Origin: Niabella yanshanensis
GTDB lineage: Bacteria > Bacteroidota > Bacteroidia > Chitinophagales > Chitinophagaceae
Assembly: GCF_034424215.1 (NCBI RefSeq)
Contig: NZ_CP139960.1
Coordinates: 3,410,001 to 3,474,000 of the forward strand
Length of the DNA stretch: 64,000 nucleotides
Direction of reading: 5' to 3'
Below are positions 1 through 9,246 of the stretch, one piece after another. Below the pieces are notes generated by a model. That model had not been told where the DNA came from, ran no database searches, and saw only the letters and a list, made by a program, of their open reading frames with translations. Every line of letters starts with the position of its first letter. Position 1 is the stretch's first letter. A program made the translations under genes and the position numbers.

Positions 1-1776
1 GGTATCCCCGGTTATGTAGTACCCACCAATGTAAAAGCTAAACTCTTCCTGGAATATAAAAGCCCGGTACAGCAAATTGAAGTGGCACCTAAAGAAGCCT
101 TAGCGCTTACTAAGATAACTGCTACTGATAAAAGCATACAGGCTTATGCTGTAGCTGCAAAGCTATTTGGCCGGGCCAGGGTAACCATTACTTATAAAGA
201 TGGTATGCAACAAGTAGTTCATTACAAAGTGATCAATCCCGAACGTAAAACCATTGAGGCATTCGGAAATTTTTCGACCACTCAACAATGGTATGATAAT
301 AAAAACGATCCCTTTCACCGGTCGCCGGGTATTATTACTTACGATTATGAAAAACAACAGCAGGTAGACCAGGACAACCGTGCCTGGATAGCAGGCCTGA
401 GCGATGAAGGTGGTGCCGGTGGCTGGTTGGGCGCCATGATGAAACAACTGGTATTGCCCAATAAAACAGAGATCGAAAAACTGGAACGCTTTGTAGATGA
501 AACCTTATTAGGCCGGATACAGGTAAAAGAAGGGCCACAACAATACGGGGTAAGAAAAAGCCTTTTTTATTACGAGCCGGATTCGATGCCGAAAGGCACT
601 TACAGCAGTGCGATCAATTTTAAAACCTGGTCGGCATGGCCTTTAAAAGAAGCTAATAATTTAGGGCGTGCGTACAATTACCCGCATGTGGCAGCAGCTT
701 ATTGGGTGTTGTACCGGATGGCCAGGAATCATAAAGGCTTAACCACGCACCATAACTGGGACTGGTACCTGGAGCATGCTTATCATACCATTACCGGCAT
801 GATGGAACATGCGCCTTACTATACCCAGTTTGGTTTAATGGAAGGCTCTGTTTTTTATTTTATACTCAAAGACCTGAGAGCTGAAGGCAAAAAGGAATTT
901 GCTGACAAGCTGGAAGCCATTATGAAGAAAAGGGCGATTCATTGGAATAAACTGGAGTTTCCATTTGGCAGCGAAATGCCCTGGGATTCTACCGGCCAGG
1001 AAGAAGTATATATCTGGTGCCTGTTCTTTGGATATGAAGATAAAGCCACCGTTACGCTGAATGCCATATTAGGTTATATGCCTACATTGCCGTCCTGGGC
1101 TTATAATGGCAATGCGCGCCGCTACTGGGACTTTTTATATGGCGGCAAAACACAACGCATCGAACGAATGATCCATCATTACGGATCTGAGCTGAATGCC
1201 ATACCGGTGCTTACCGAATACAGGAGAAAGCCTGAAGACCTGTATTTGCTGCGCGTAGGTTATGGCGGTGTATTGGGTGGTATTGCTAATATTACGGAAG
1301 ATGGTTTTGCGCCCTGCGCCTTTCATGCATTTCCCGCGACTTTAAAAAATGATGGTATCAACGGCGATTATGGATCGGGCTTTTATGGCTATGCTATTAA
1401 CACAGCAACGTATATTATGCAGGATAAAAAATTAGGCTGGCTGGCTTTTGGAGGTAACTTAAGCGAAAAGGCCGCTTGGGTAAATGTGGACATCACCACT
1501 GCAGCACAAAGAAATATTTTTATCGCTCCGGCTGGTTTATGGATCACGTTGGATGCAGGCCAGGTAAATGCTGTAGCCTATAATAAGCTCACCAAAGAGA
1601 TCAGGTTGACATTGGCCCCGGCTGATGCGCATACGCCAACTGCCTATTTTAGGTTAGAAGGAACAACAGCAGCAGCTTTAACCTATAAACCTGAAGGGAG
1701 TCTTTCATTAGAGCAGGGGCGCTTTTCGCTGCCATTGGCTGATGCAATAACAACCGTAGTATTGAAGCCACAATAA
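1..1776 (+). CDS. DUF5695-like secreted protein, 5' end missing
   Basis: The reading frame is open from the first base of the window to the TAA at 1776, so 591 residues of a longer protein are visible and the start lies upstream. The sequence resembles the DUF5695 family, large bacterial and fungal proteins of about 850-950 residues that appear to have an (alpha/alpha)-barrel core like six-hairpin glycosidases. Visible features are a region rich in Trp, Tyr and His in the middle (for example HHNWDWYLEHAYH) and an all-beta-looking C-terminal 150 residues, both typical of secreted carbohydrate-active proteins. No catalytic residue can be named. Because it lies beside a carbohydrate locus, a glycan substrate is likely, but this is inference. 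It is not obviously in the same operon as the next gene, which is on the other strand. Confidence 0.6.
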   Translation, partial: GIPGYVVPTNVKAKLFLEYKSPVQQIEVAPKEALALTKITATDKSIQAYAVAAKLFGRARVTITYKDGMQQVVHYKVINPERKTIEAFGNFSTTQQWYDNKNDPFHRSPGIITYDYEKQQQVDQDNRAWIAGLSDEGGAGGWLGAMMKQLVLPNKTEIEKLERFVDETLLGRIQVKEGPQQYGVRKSLFYYEPDSMPKGTYSSAINFKTWSAWPLKEANNLGRAYNYPHVAAAYWVLYRMARNHKGLTTHHNWDWYLEHAYHTITGMMEHAPYYTQFGLMEGSVFYFILKDLRAEGKKEFADKLEAIMKKRAIHWNKLEFPFGSEMPWDSTGQEEVYIWCLFFGYEDKATVTLNAILGYMPTLPSWAYNGNARRYWDFLYGGKTQRIERMIHHYGSELNAIPVLTEYRRKPEDLYLLRVGYGGVLGGIANITEDGFAPCAFHAFPATLKNDGINGDYGSGFYGYAINTATYIMQDKKLGWLAFGGNLSEKAAWVNVDITTAAQRNIFIAPAGLWITLDAGQVNAVAYNKLTKEIRLTLAPADAHTPTAYFRLEGTTAAALTYKPEGSLSLEQGRFSLPLADAITTVVLKPQ

Positions 1777-2331
1777 ACATGGCGTTAGTAAGTGCCACCG
1801 ATGCTATTTGTTATGCAACTAAACATTTAACCGCCAAGACACGAAGGCGCAAGGAAAAAACTAGAACCAGTTGGTGTTCCGAAATGCAACTATTCATTTG
1901 AATATTTGACCATCACAAATATTGAAATTCTTTTGTGATAAGTGCTGCGTCTAAAAAATATTCGTGCATTCTGTACAACAGATTTACTCAAGCGGCAACT
2001 TCCCTGCATCTTCGACCTCGCAGTTAAGAGATTCACCGGGGAGAAAATGAGAAACAGAGTTAACGCGGAGGAGTTTGAATTATGTACTGCAGGTTTTACT
2101 TTATCAGAACTGGACACATCCTCTGCGCATCCTTTGTGTACTCCTTTCTTCGCGGTTAAGAGATTCCCCAATGTGCGGATATATTTTATTCATTTGTATT
2201 CTGTACAACAGATTTACCCAAGCGGCAACTTCCTGGCGTCTTCGCGCCATCGCGGTTAAGTGTAATTAATTACCAACAAATCAATCCTAAAAGGAACGTA
2301 GGAATTCGTGGCATTTTTATATCTGCTACTT
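1777..2331. repeat. 555-bp gene-free stretch with degenerate interspersed repeats
   Basis: No convincing gene is present; the two ORFs of about 100 codons here are built from repeat sequence. A 47-bp unit beginning ATTCTGTACAACAG occurs at 1968-2014 and again at 2198-2244 with only a few changes. TTAAGAGATTC occurs at 2024-2034 and 2156-2166. Pieces such as TTAACCGCCAAGACACGAAG (1827 on) and its approximate reverse complement ending GCGGTTAAG (2252-2260) sit near the two edges. A further fragment, ATTCGTGGCATTTTTAT, lies just before the 3' end of the next gene. These words resemble the interspersed 'cgccaagacgcgaagg' repeats common between genes in many Bacteroidota. The mosaic looks like decayed repeat debris rather than one mobile element. 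Confidence 0.7.
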
Positions 2332-4695
2332 TTATTTGCGGATGGTCCTTACGCCAAATACACGCCCGGCAGTTCTGCCATTGGTAGATTGTACCTTCAC
2401 CCTGATGGAGCTTTTATCTTTGATCAACTCAGCGGGGATTGTATACTCTTCATCAAAGAACTTACCCGGCTTTCCGCCTTTTAGTTCTACCGATGCTACT
2501 TTCACCTCATCTACCAGTATGTCGAAGCTACGACCTTTGTCGTCGCCGATATAGCTGAACAACAAGGCCGTTGGTTTGCCAGCTTCTACTTTCATGTTAA
2601 AAGAAAAGAAGCCGTCTCTTCTTACTTCACGTCCGCTGCGACCATAAGCCGCATCAACATAAGATTGTTCGCTGGCTTTCAGATCATGATCACGCTCCGG
2701 CTGCATTTCGCCGATACGGAAATTATCGATGGTTTGTGTTTCTATCAGCTGCTGGCGCTTTTTCTCTGCTTCGTATTCCGCTTGTTTAGCCAGCCAGTCC
2801 GCATTGGTAAAATAGTCCCAGTAAACGCTGTAATGATTATCTATGTTTTTATAGAAAGGTGTCAGCTTCACATCAAAAGGTTTACCCGTATTTTTAGTTT
2901 GAAAGGTTAAGGGTGCTGAAGCGTCTTTAACGATCCAGTCGGTCACATTGCGGTTATCCGTCAACAGTACCGGTATGCCATACACCGGGTCGGGTGTTTT
3001 TTCACCCAGGTCCCCCGCCAACACCAGCGGCCCGTACATCAGGGCTACACGATTGGCATTGTCGGGCATGGCTTCGGCATATAAATTCATTTCGAAAGAC
3101 ACCTGCACTTTGTCGTTATTGCGCCATTTATTGGGAACAACAATATAACCCTCATCGTTAACGGTTGTGTTAACCGTTTTGCCATTGATGGTTACAACGG
3201 GTATACCCTTGTTCCACCAGGGCTGACGAATTTTAAAAGAGAAACTTGAGGGCTTTTGAGTGGTAACCGTAAAGCTGGTAGTATTGGCTTCGGGATAAGT
3301 AGTGTTTTGTGTAATACTTACTCCTTTGCTTCTCCAGTTGAGCTGTGAAGAAATAAAGAGATTGACGTAGAGGCTGCCATCAGCCCCTTCAAAATAAATG
3401 CTTTCGGTGTATTTGGTATGATTTTCCATGCCACTGCCTACACAACAGGTAAAACTATGCAGCGAGTCACTGAAATGCTTTTTAGCGCCCATGCGCAGCG
3501 GCTCAAAATACAGCATCATGGCAGTGTTGGGGTTTTGTGAGGCCAGTATATCGTTGTACAGCGCTCTTTCAAAATAGTTCATCAAAGTAGCCGATGGTTT
3601 CCAGGCAAAAAGCTGACCGGTAAGCTTGAGCATATTATAAATACAGCAGCTTTCGGCGGTATTATCGCTGAGCGCATCGCTGAGCTTACCGGGTTGGCCC
3701 AGGTATTCGTAGTTGCCGTTACCGCCCGTTACATAGCTATGATGGTTCACCAGTATGTCCCAGGTTCTTTCAGCAATGGTGGCATCGCTTTTATTGGAAG
3801 TAAGGGTGTACTGCCTGGCGGAGCCAATAGCTTTGGGAATATTGGTATTAGAGTGTTTGCCTGCAAGCGGGTCGGGCTTTCCTTCTGCCAACGGCTTCAT
3901 AACAAAGTCGTCATAAAACTTATAAGAAAGGTCCAGGTATTTTTTATTACCTGTAATGGCATAAATATTCGCCAGTATGTCATTCATACCACCAAACTCA
4001 CAACGCAACATTTTGAGTCTTTGCTCCTCGTTTAAAGGATTAACAATAGTGCCCACCCAATCGGCCATTTTAACGGCTACGCCTAAAGCCTTGCTGCTAT
4101 TGCAATACAGGTAAGCGTCCACCAGTCCGGCCATTACTTTATGCACGGTGTACCAGGGCGCCCATCCGCCATTCAGGTCAAAACCGCCGCTTTTGATCTC
4201 GCCGCGTTGTACCCCGTAAAAAATAGAATCTTCTTTAGGTATAGCGCCTACATAACCCGTCTTCCGCGCATCCTGGCATTTGATCAGCTCGTCTACGATA
4301 TACTCAATCTTCTGCTTAAAGCGCGGATCTTTTTCAGATGCGTACATCATAGAGCAGGCCGACAAGTAATGTCCCAGGGTATGGCCGGATAAACCTTCGC
4401 TTTCCCATCCGCCATAGGCGCTGTCTTTAGGTGGCAGGCCGGAGTTCTTATAAAACCGGTTCAGCAACCGGTCTGCTTTCAGCGAAAGCATATAGTCGCC
4501 ATTGATCTTCATAGCATGCCTGAAGGGGCTTTGGCCGGTCAGCCGCACATCTTTTAAACTAAAAGCATAGGCCCCGGCTTTTATAGCAGGCTGTACTTTA
4601 AACAGCTTGTTGTTTTTTTCGGGGATATAGGATTGTCCCGAAACATTGGCCGAGAAAAGCAGGGTAGTAAACGCGGTGATATATATGGATCGCAT
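2332..4695 (-). CDS. Beta-L-arabinofuranosidase, GH127/GH146 type (DUF1680)
   Basis: This 787-residue protein has a signal peptide (residues 1-20, ending SGQ), an (alpha/alpha)6 DUF1680 barrel over about residues 40-560, and C-terminal beta domains (DUF4986-like, then a further beta-sandwich). Characterised relatives remove terminal beta-L-arabinofuranose with a cysteine nucleophile in a zinc site made of Glu and three Cys. The matching residues are present: Glu348-x-Cys350 (AESCC) and the pair Cys417-Cys418 (FTCCVGSGMENH), so the enzyme should be active. The length and accessory domains fit GH146-like Bacteroidota members better than the short bifidobacterial GH127 enzyme. It is divergent from the hybrid regulator, with about 170 bp between them, and begins the arabinogalactan-type locus. 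The subfamily is uncertain. Confidence 0.88.
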   Translation of the reverse strand: MRSIYITAFTTLLFSANVSGQSYIPEKNNKLFKVQPAIKAGAYAFSLKDVRLTGQSPFRHAMKINGDYMLSLKADRLLNRFYKNSGLPPKDSAYGGWESEGLSGHTLGHYLSACSMMYASEKDPRFKQKIEYIVDELIKCQDARKTGYVGAIPKEDSIFYGVQRGEIKSGGFDLNGGWAPWYTVHKVMAGLVDAYLYCNSSKALGVAVKMADWVGTIVNPLNEEQRLKMLRCEFGGMNDILANIYAITGNKKYLDLSYKFYDDFVMKPLAEGKPDPLAGKHSNTNIPKAIGSARQYTLTSNKSDATIAERTWDILVNHHSYVTGGNGNYEYLGQPGKLSDALSDNTAESCCIYNMLKLTGQLFAWKPSATLMNYFERALYNDILASQNPNTAMMLYFEPLRMGAKKHFSDSLHSFTCCVGSGMENHTKYTESIYFEGADGSLYVNLFISSQLNWRSKGVSITQNTTYPEANTTSFTVTTQKPSSFSFKIRQPWWNKGIPVVTINGKTVNTTVNDEGYIVVPNKWRNNDKVQVSFEMNLYAEAMPDNANRVALMYGPLVLAGDLGEKTPDPVYGIPVLLTDNRNVTDWIVKDASAPLTFQTKNTGKPFDVKLTPFYKNIDNHYSVYWDYFTNADWLAKQAEYEAEKKRQQLIETQTIDNFRIGEMQPERDHDLKASEQSYVDAAYGRSGREVRRDGFFSFNMKVEAGKPTALLFSYIGDDKGRSFDILVDEVKVASVELKGGKPGKFFDEEYTIPAELIKDKSSIRVKVQSTNGRTAGRVFGVRTIRK

Positions 4696-4807
4696 AGAAA
4701 GAACATTAATGAACAGATGAGCTGTAAAATAAAAACTGTTTTAAAAAGAGGATACGCGCATTTTAACAAAGAGTGGGCAGATGTTAACAGCTGCAAAACT
4801 CCTGCCT

Positions 4808-4815
4808 TAGTTTTG
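4808..4815 (+). promoter_or_regulatory. Bacteroidota -7 element TAGTTTTG, hybrid regulator
   Basis: TAGTTTTG matches the TAnnTTTG consensus of the Bacteroidota housekeeping sigma factor and lies 59 bp before the ATG at 4875. No clear TTTG -33 element was seen upstream. The transcript would run away from the divergent arabinofuranosidase gene. Confidence 0.45.
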
Positions 4816-4874
4816 CACAAATCATGTAATTTGGGCGCTAACTAAGTGCTTTTTATTACCTTGTGAGAGCCGAT

Positions 4875-7800
4875 ATGTTTCGCAATACCATTCTTTCAGC
4901 CATTTGTCTATCTCTTCTTGTGGTGTCTCTGCAAGCACAGGATGCCTATAAGGTAAAATACCTGGGCAGTAACCAGGGCTTATCCAACAACTCCGTAAAA
5001 TGCATTTTCCAGGATAGCAAGGGCTTTGTATGGTTTGGTACTTATGATGGGCTGGATCGCTATGATGGGTACGAGTTTAAGATATTGCGCAACCGTATTA
5101 ACGACAGCACTTCACTGCCTCATAATTATATTTCTGCGTTGAATGAGGATAATGACCATAATTTATGGATCGGCATGGGACAGGGTGCTGTAACCTACAA
5201 TAGTTTTACCAATGTAGTGTCACCTGTTTATTATTATCCGCATCAATCTTCGCAAAAACATAAGGTAGGTATTTACATTAATAGCATAGAGAAAGATAGC
5301 GAAGGAAATATTTTTTTAGGCACCAGCGGTTTGAGTGTATTAGTGCGGTTTAAGGATCAAAAAGAAGCGGTGCAGATACCACTTTATAATGCGGATGGCA
5401 GCTCCAATATTTACGCGTTCGTTCAGGCTATGTATGTTGACCCGCAAAAGCGTACCTGGATCTTTATAGCGGGGTCCGGCTTATACCGCTTTAATTATAA
5501 AACCCGGAAGCTGGATTTGGTCAATGCCGATATCCGTAATTTTTACGTAAACAAAATCGTAGCGGATAACGCCGGTAATTTATGGCTGGGTACTTCAACA
5601 GGCTTGCTGAAATACATAACGGCTGCCAACCAGGTTGGCGCTCATTATAATACAACCAACGGCAGGTTAAGCGCCAATTATATAACAGCACTTAGTATGG
5701 AAGGCAATGACCGGCTCTGGATTGGTACAGACGGGGGAGGGGTGGATATATTGAATACAAAATCCGGACAGATTAACGTGGCCAATAGTGCCAATAAGCC
5801 GGGCGGTTTGACGAGTGAGTCGGTGCTAACGATATTTATTGATAAAGAGTCGCGCAAATGGGTAGGGACGAATAAGGGTGGTGTGAATGTATTTGATGTG
5901 ATAGGGAACGAGTTTCGTACCGTACAACGCAATGCTACTTACCCGGGACTTAGCAGCAACTTTGTCACTTCTTTTTTTGAAGATCAGCAAAATAATCTTT
6001 GGGTAGGCACTGAAGGCGGTGGCGTAAGCGTTTGGAACGCCGAACGCACCCGGTTTTCAACTTACAAAGAGCCACAACTCTCCAGCAATACGGTAAGCAG
6101 TATGACGCAGGATGAGGAGGGCAGTATCTGGATGGCTACCTTTGGCGGGGGTGTTACCCGTTTGGGCCCTGGAGGGAAGGCCGACCATTTCAGACTGATT
6201 AACCAGGGGGATGGGTTTGAAAATAAGATTGCCATTCGTATTTACTACGATTCAAAAAAGAACTTATGGGTGACCACCTATGAAACCGGGCACCTGTATT
6301 TATATAATAAGCAGCTGAACCGCTTTGAAACTTTTGATGAATCGCTGGGAGACCTGATGTCGATCAAGGAGGATCAGGCAGGTGTGTTATGGGCCGGTAA
6401 TGCGCAATCACTGATCCGCATTGATCAGGTAAATAAGCAACACCAATATTATGAAATAGGGAAAACCGTAAGGGCTATTTATGAAGACCAGCACGGCCGC
6501 TTCTGGGTGGGCTCTGAAGGCGGGGGCCTGGTATTATTCGACCGGAAGGCGGGTAAGATTGCCAAAAGATATACCGAAGATGAAGGCCTTTCGAGCAATA
6601 CGGTAATGAATATACTGGAAGACGGCACCGGCAACTTATGGATCAGCACTGCAAATGGGCTCAACAAATTCAACCCTCAATCTGGTAAGTTTAACCGGTT
6701 TTATGAATCGGATGGATTGCAAAGCAGCCAGTTTTCTTACCGTGCAGCCATTCAATTAAGATCAGGGGAGCTGGCTTTTGGCGGTAACGACGGGTTTAAT
6801 ATCTTTTACCCGCAACGAATAAAGCCCCGTACCTTTTTCCCGGGGTTGGTTATTACCTCGTTGCGGGTGAACAATAAAGACCTTTCTCCCGACCTGGACT
6901 ATGAAATGAACGGGAGCGGGGATATTACCCGGCTGACGGTTCCTTACAATGAGGCCCTATTATCGCTGCAATTTGCGGCACTGGAATATTCGGCGCCCAA
7001 TAAAATTCAATACGCCTATTACCTGGAAGGCTGGGATAAGGATTGGAACATGACCGGTAATACCCGTACGGTTACTTATAATAATATACGGGAGGGAACT
7101 TATACTTTACGGATCAAATCAACCAATGCCGAAGGCACCTGGAATACAGTAGAAAAAGTGATGACCATAAAAGTATTGCCACCCTGGTTTCGTACCTGGT
7201 GGGCTTACCTGCTTTATTTATCAGCAACAGCAGCCCTGGCTATTCTGTATATCAGGTATAAAACCAGGCAGGCTAAGATGAAGTACGAGCTGCAGCTCTC
7301 ACGGGTGAATGCTGAAATGCGGAAGGCAGAACTGGAGAGTGAGCGAATGGAAAAAGAAGTGCAGAAAGCAGAACTGCAAAAAGCACATGCGGAGTATGAA
7401 AAGGAAAAGGCGGAAAGGGAAACAGAGCGGGTGATCAACGCGCAGGAAAAAGAAATAAACCAAAAACGGCTATCGTTCTTTACCAATATCTCGCATGAGT
7501 TTAGAACGCCGCTTACGCTGATCCTCAACCCGGTTAAAGATTTGATTAAACAGTACCAGGGACAGGATAAGGAGGAACTGCGGATCATTGGTTTGAATGC
7601 TACGAGACTACTAAGCCTCACCGATCAGTTATTACTATTCAGAAAAATAGAAGAAGGTGCAGAAGGCCTGCAGGTGAGCCGGTTCGACTTTAGCAAATTA
7701 GGTAATACCATCTTTTACTATTTTAAGCATGAGGCTAAAACAAAGGATATAGCCTACACGATTACTGGCATTGAAGAACCCATCGAAATGTATGGCGATA

Positions 7801-9068
7801 AAAATAAGATCGAGATCATTTTATACAACCTGATCTCCAATGCCTTTAAATATACACCCAAAGAGGGACAGATCAATATTGATGTTGTTGGGTATGAAGA
7901 TCATTTGCAAATCGCCATCAGGGACACCGGGGCCGGTATACCGGAAGGAGCAGGCAATGCCATATTTGACCGGTTTTACCAGGCCGAAGGACATGTAAAG
8001 CTGGGCTTTGGTATTGGCCTTTACATGGTGAAGCAGTTTACTGAAATGCACCAGGGTACTATTGCCTTCCAGAGTGAGGTGGGCACGGGTACGGTGTTCA
8101 ATCTTCGGCTGCCATTAGGGCGTGATCATTTTGGTGAAACTCCGGTAACAGAGATAGCAGATGATGAAGAAGAATCAGCTATTATCGCCACTGATAATTT
8201 TGAGGTTTCGGACGAGGAAACGCCCATGCTGGTGCCTGAAATTCCTTTATTGACTGCCAAAAAGGCCATCATTGTGGTAGACGACGATGAGGAAATGCGT
8301 AATTATGTGGCTTCCGTATTCGATGAGGCGTTTGTGGTATATAAAGCGTCAAATGGTAAAGAAGCACTGAAATGGGTGGCATCAAAAAAACCCGACCTGG
8401 TTATTTCAGATATTTCGATGCCTGAGATGGACGGTATTTCCCTTTGTAGCACAATAAAAGCAAATATCAGCACCAGTCATATACCAGTAATATTGCTAAC
8501 CGCTCACACTTCGCAGGAGATAGAGTTAAAAGGAACCGAGGAAGGTGCTGACCAGTATGTTACCAAGCCTTTTAATAAGGAACTGCTCCTGGCTAAAGTA
8601 AATGGTCTTTTTAAAAGCCGTGCCAGCCTGCAACAGTATTTTTATAACCAGGTCACCCTTAAAAAAGATGTAGCCGAGCAGCCCAATGTTCCGGCTGAAT
8701 ACCAGGAGCTGTTGGATAAATGTATTGCCATTGTAGAAAAGCATCTCGACGATAATGACTTTAATATTGAAACCCTGGCCCGTGAAATGGGTATGAGCCA
8801 TTCCTATTTATACAAAAGGATCAAGTTGATATCAGGGCAATCGGTAAACGGTTTCATCCGCTTTTTGAGGTTGAGGAAGGCCGCTGAATTCCTGATCACC
8901 ACCAATGATACCGTGAGCGAAGTGGCTTATTCGGTGGGTTTCAGCGATGTAAAATACTTCCGCGAACAGTTCACCAAACTGTTTAAAATGAAGCCGACCG
9001 ATTACATCAAGCAATACCGGGGTAAAATAAGCGGCAATTTAAGAATTGGCAATTCTGATGAAAACTAG
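4875..9068 (+). CDS. Hybrid two-component system sensor/regulator (HTCS)
   Basis: This is a one-protein signalling system that senses an oligosaccharide in the periplasm and switches on the neighbouring PUL. In order it has a signal peptide (MFRNTILSAIC...LQAQ), about 14 two-component-regulator propeller repeats (residues 25-680) and a Y_Y_Y domain (690-780). A transmembrane helix (about 785-805) and a charged coiled coil follow. The kinase has its H-box at ISHEFRTP (phospho-His874), an N-box NLISNAFKYTP, and DTGAGIP and GFGIGLYMV loops. The receiver carries VVDDDEE and phospho-Asp1179 (ISDISMPEMDG). A C-terminal AraC-type helix-turn-helix covers about 1290-1380. All key residues are present. 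A GTG at 4863 would add four residues, but the ATG at 4875 gives a cleaner signal peptide. It is divergent from the GH127-type gene and upstream of the GH43/GH2/GH16/SusCD genes. Confidence 0.95.
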   Translation: MFRNTILSAICLSLLVVSLQAQDAYKVKYLGSNQGLSNNSVKCIFQDSKGFVWFGTYDGLDRYDGYEFKILRNRINDSTSLPHNYISALNEDNDHNLWIGMGQGAVTYNSFTNVVSPVYYYPHQSSQKHKVGIYINSIEKDSEGNIFLGTSGLSVLVRFKDQKEAVQIPLYNADGSSNIYAFVQAMYVDPQKRTWIFIAGSGLYRFNYKTRKLDLVNADIRNFYVNKIVADNAGNLWLGTSTGLLKYITAANQVGAHYNTTNGRLSANYITALSMEGNDRLWIGTDGGGVDILNTKSGQINVANSANKPGGLTSESVLTIFIDKESRKWVGTNKGGVNVFDVIGNEFRTVQRNATYPGLSSNFVTSFFEDQQNNLWVGTEGGGVSVWNAERTRFSTYKEPQLSSNTVSSMTQDEEGSIWMATFGGGVTRLGPGGKADHFRLINQGDGFENKIAIRIYYDSKKNLWVTTYETGHLYLYNKQLNRFETFDESLGDLMSIKEDQAGVLWAGNAQSLIRIDQVNKQHQYYEIGKTVRAIYEDQHGRFWVGSEGGGLVLFDRKAGKIAKRYTEDEGLSSNTVMNILEDGTGNLWISTANGLNKFNPQSGKFNRFYESDGLQSSQFSYRAAIQLRSGELAFGGNDGFNIFYPQRIKPRTFFPGLVITSLRVNNKDLSPDLDYEMNGSGDITRLTVPYNEALLSLQFAALEYSAPNKIQYAYYLEGWDKDWNMTGNTRTVTYNNIREGTYTLRIKSTNAEGTWNTVEKVMTIKVLPPWFRTWWAYLLYLSATAALAILYIRYKTRQAKMKYELQLSRVNAEMRKAELESERMEKEVQKAELQKAHAEYEKEKAERETERVINAQEKEINQKRLSFFTNISHEFRTPLTLILNPVKDLIKQYQGQDKEELRIIGLNATRLLSLTDQLLLFRKIEEGAEGLQVSRFDFSKLGNTIFYYFKHEAKTKDIAYTITGIEEPIEMYGDKNKIEIILYNLISNAFKYTPKEGQINIDVVGYEDHLQIAIRDTGAGIPEGAGNAIFDRFYQAEGHVKLGFGIGLYMVKQFTEMHQGTIAFQSEVGTGTVFNLRLPLGRDHFGETPVTEIADDEEESAIIATDNFEVSDEETPMLVPEIPLLTAKKAIIVVDDDEEMRNYVASVFDEAFVVYKASNGKEALKWVASKKPDLVISDISMPEMDGISLCSTIKANISTSHIPVILLTAHTSQEIELKGTEEGADQYVTKPFNKELLLAKVNGLFKSRASLQQYFYNQVTLKKDVAEQPNVPAEYQELLDKCIAIVEKHLDDNDFNIETLAREMGMSHSYLYKRIKLISGQSVNGFIRFLRLRKAAEFLITTNDTVSEVAYSVGFSDVKYFREQFTKLFKMKPTDYIKQYRGKISGNLRIGNSDEN

Positions 9069-9246
9069 CCGGTTTGTGATTGGGAATATTCATTTTACTT
9101 ATAAATAAACTGATTTACCCCGTTTTTTATACGAATTTCTCCACGATTAAGGCCACCGATTTTTAGCAACTTTACAGGACTTGCCGATAGCTTGTTATAA
9201 AGCGGCCTGATAGTGCATTCTTAATTTAACGACAGTGTAACAGCAT

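Noticed and set aside
1890-2259. ORFs of about 100 codons on both strands between the DUF5695 and GH127-type genes
   Set aside because: They are made of the degenerate repeats, have no recognisable protein pattern and overlap each other on opposite strands.
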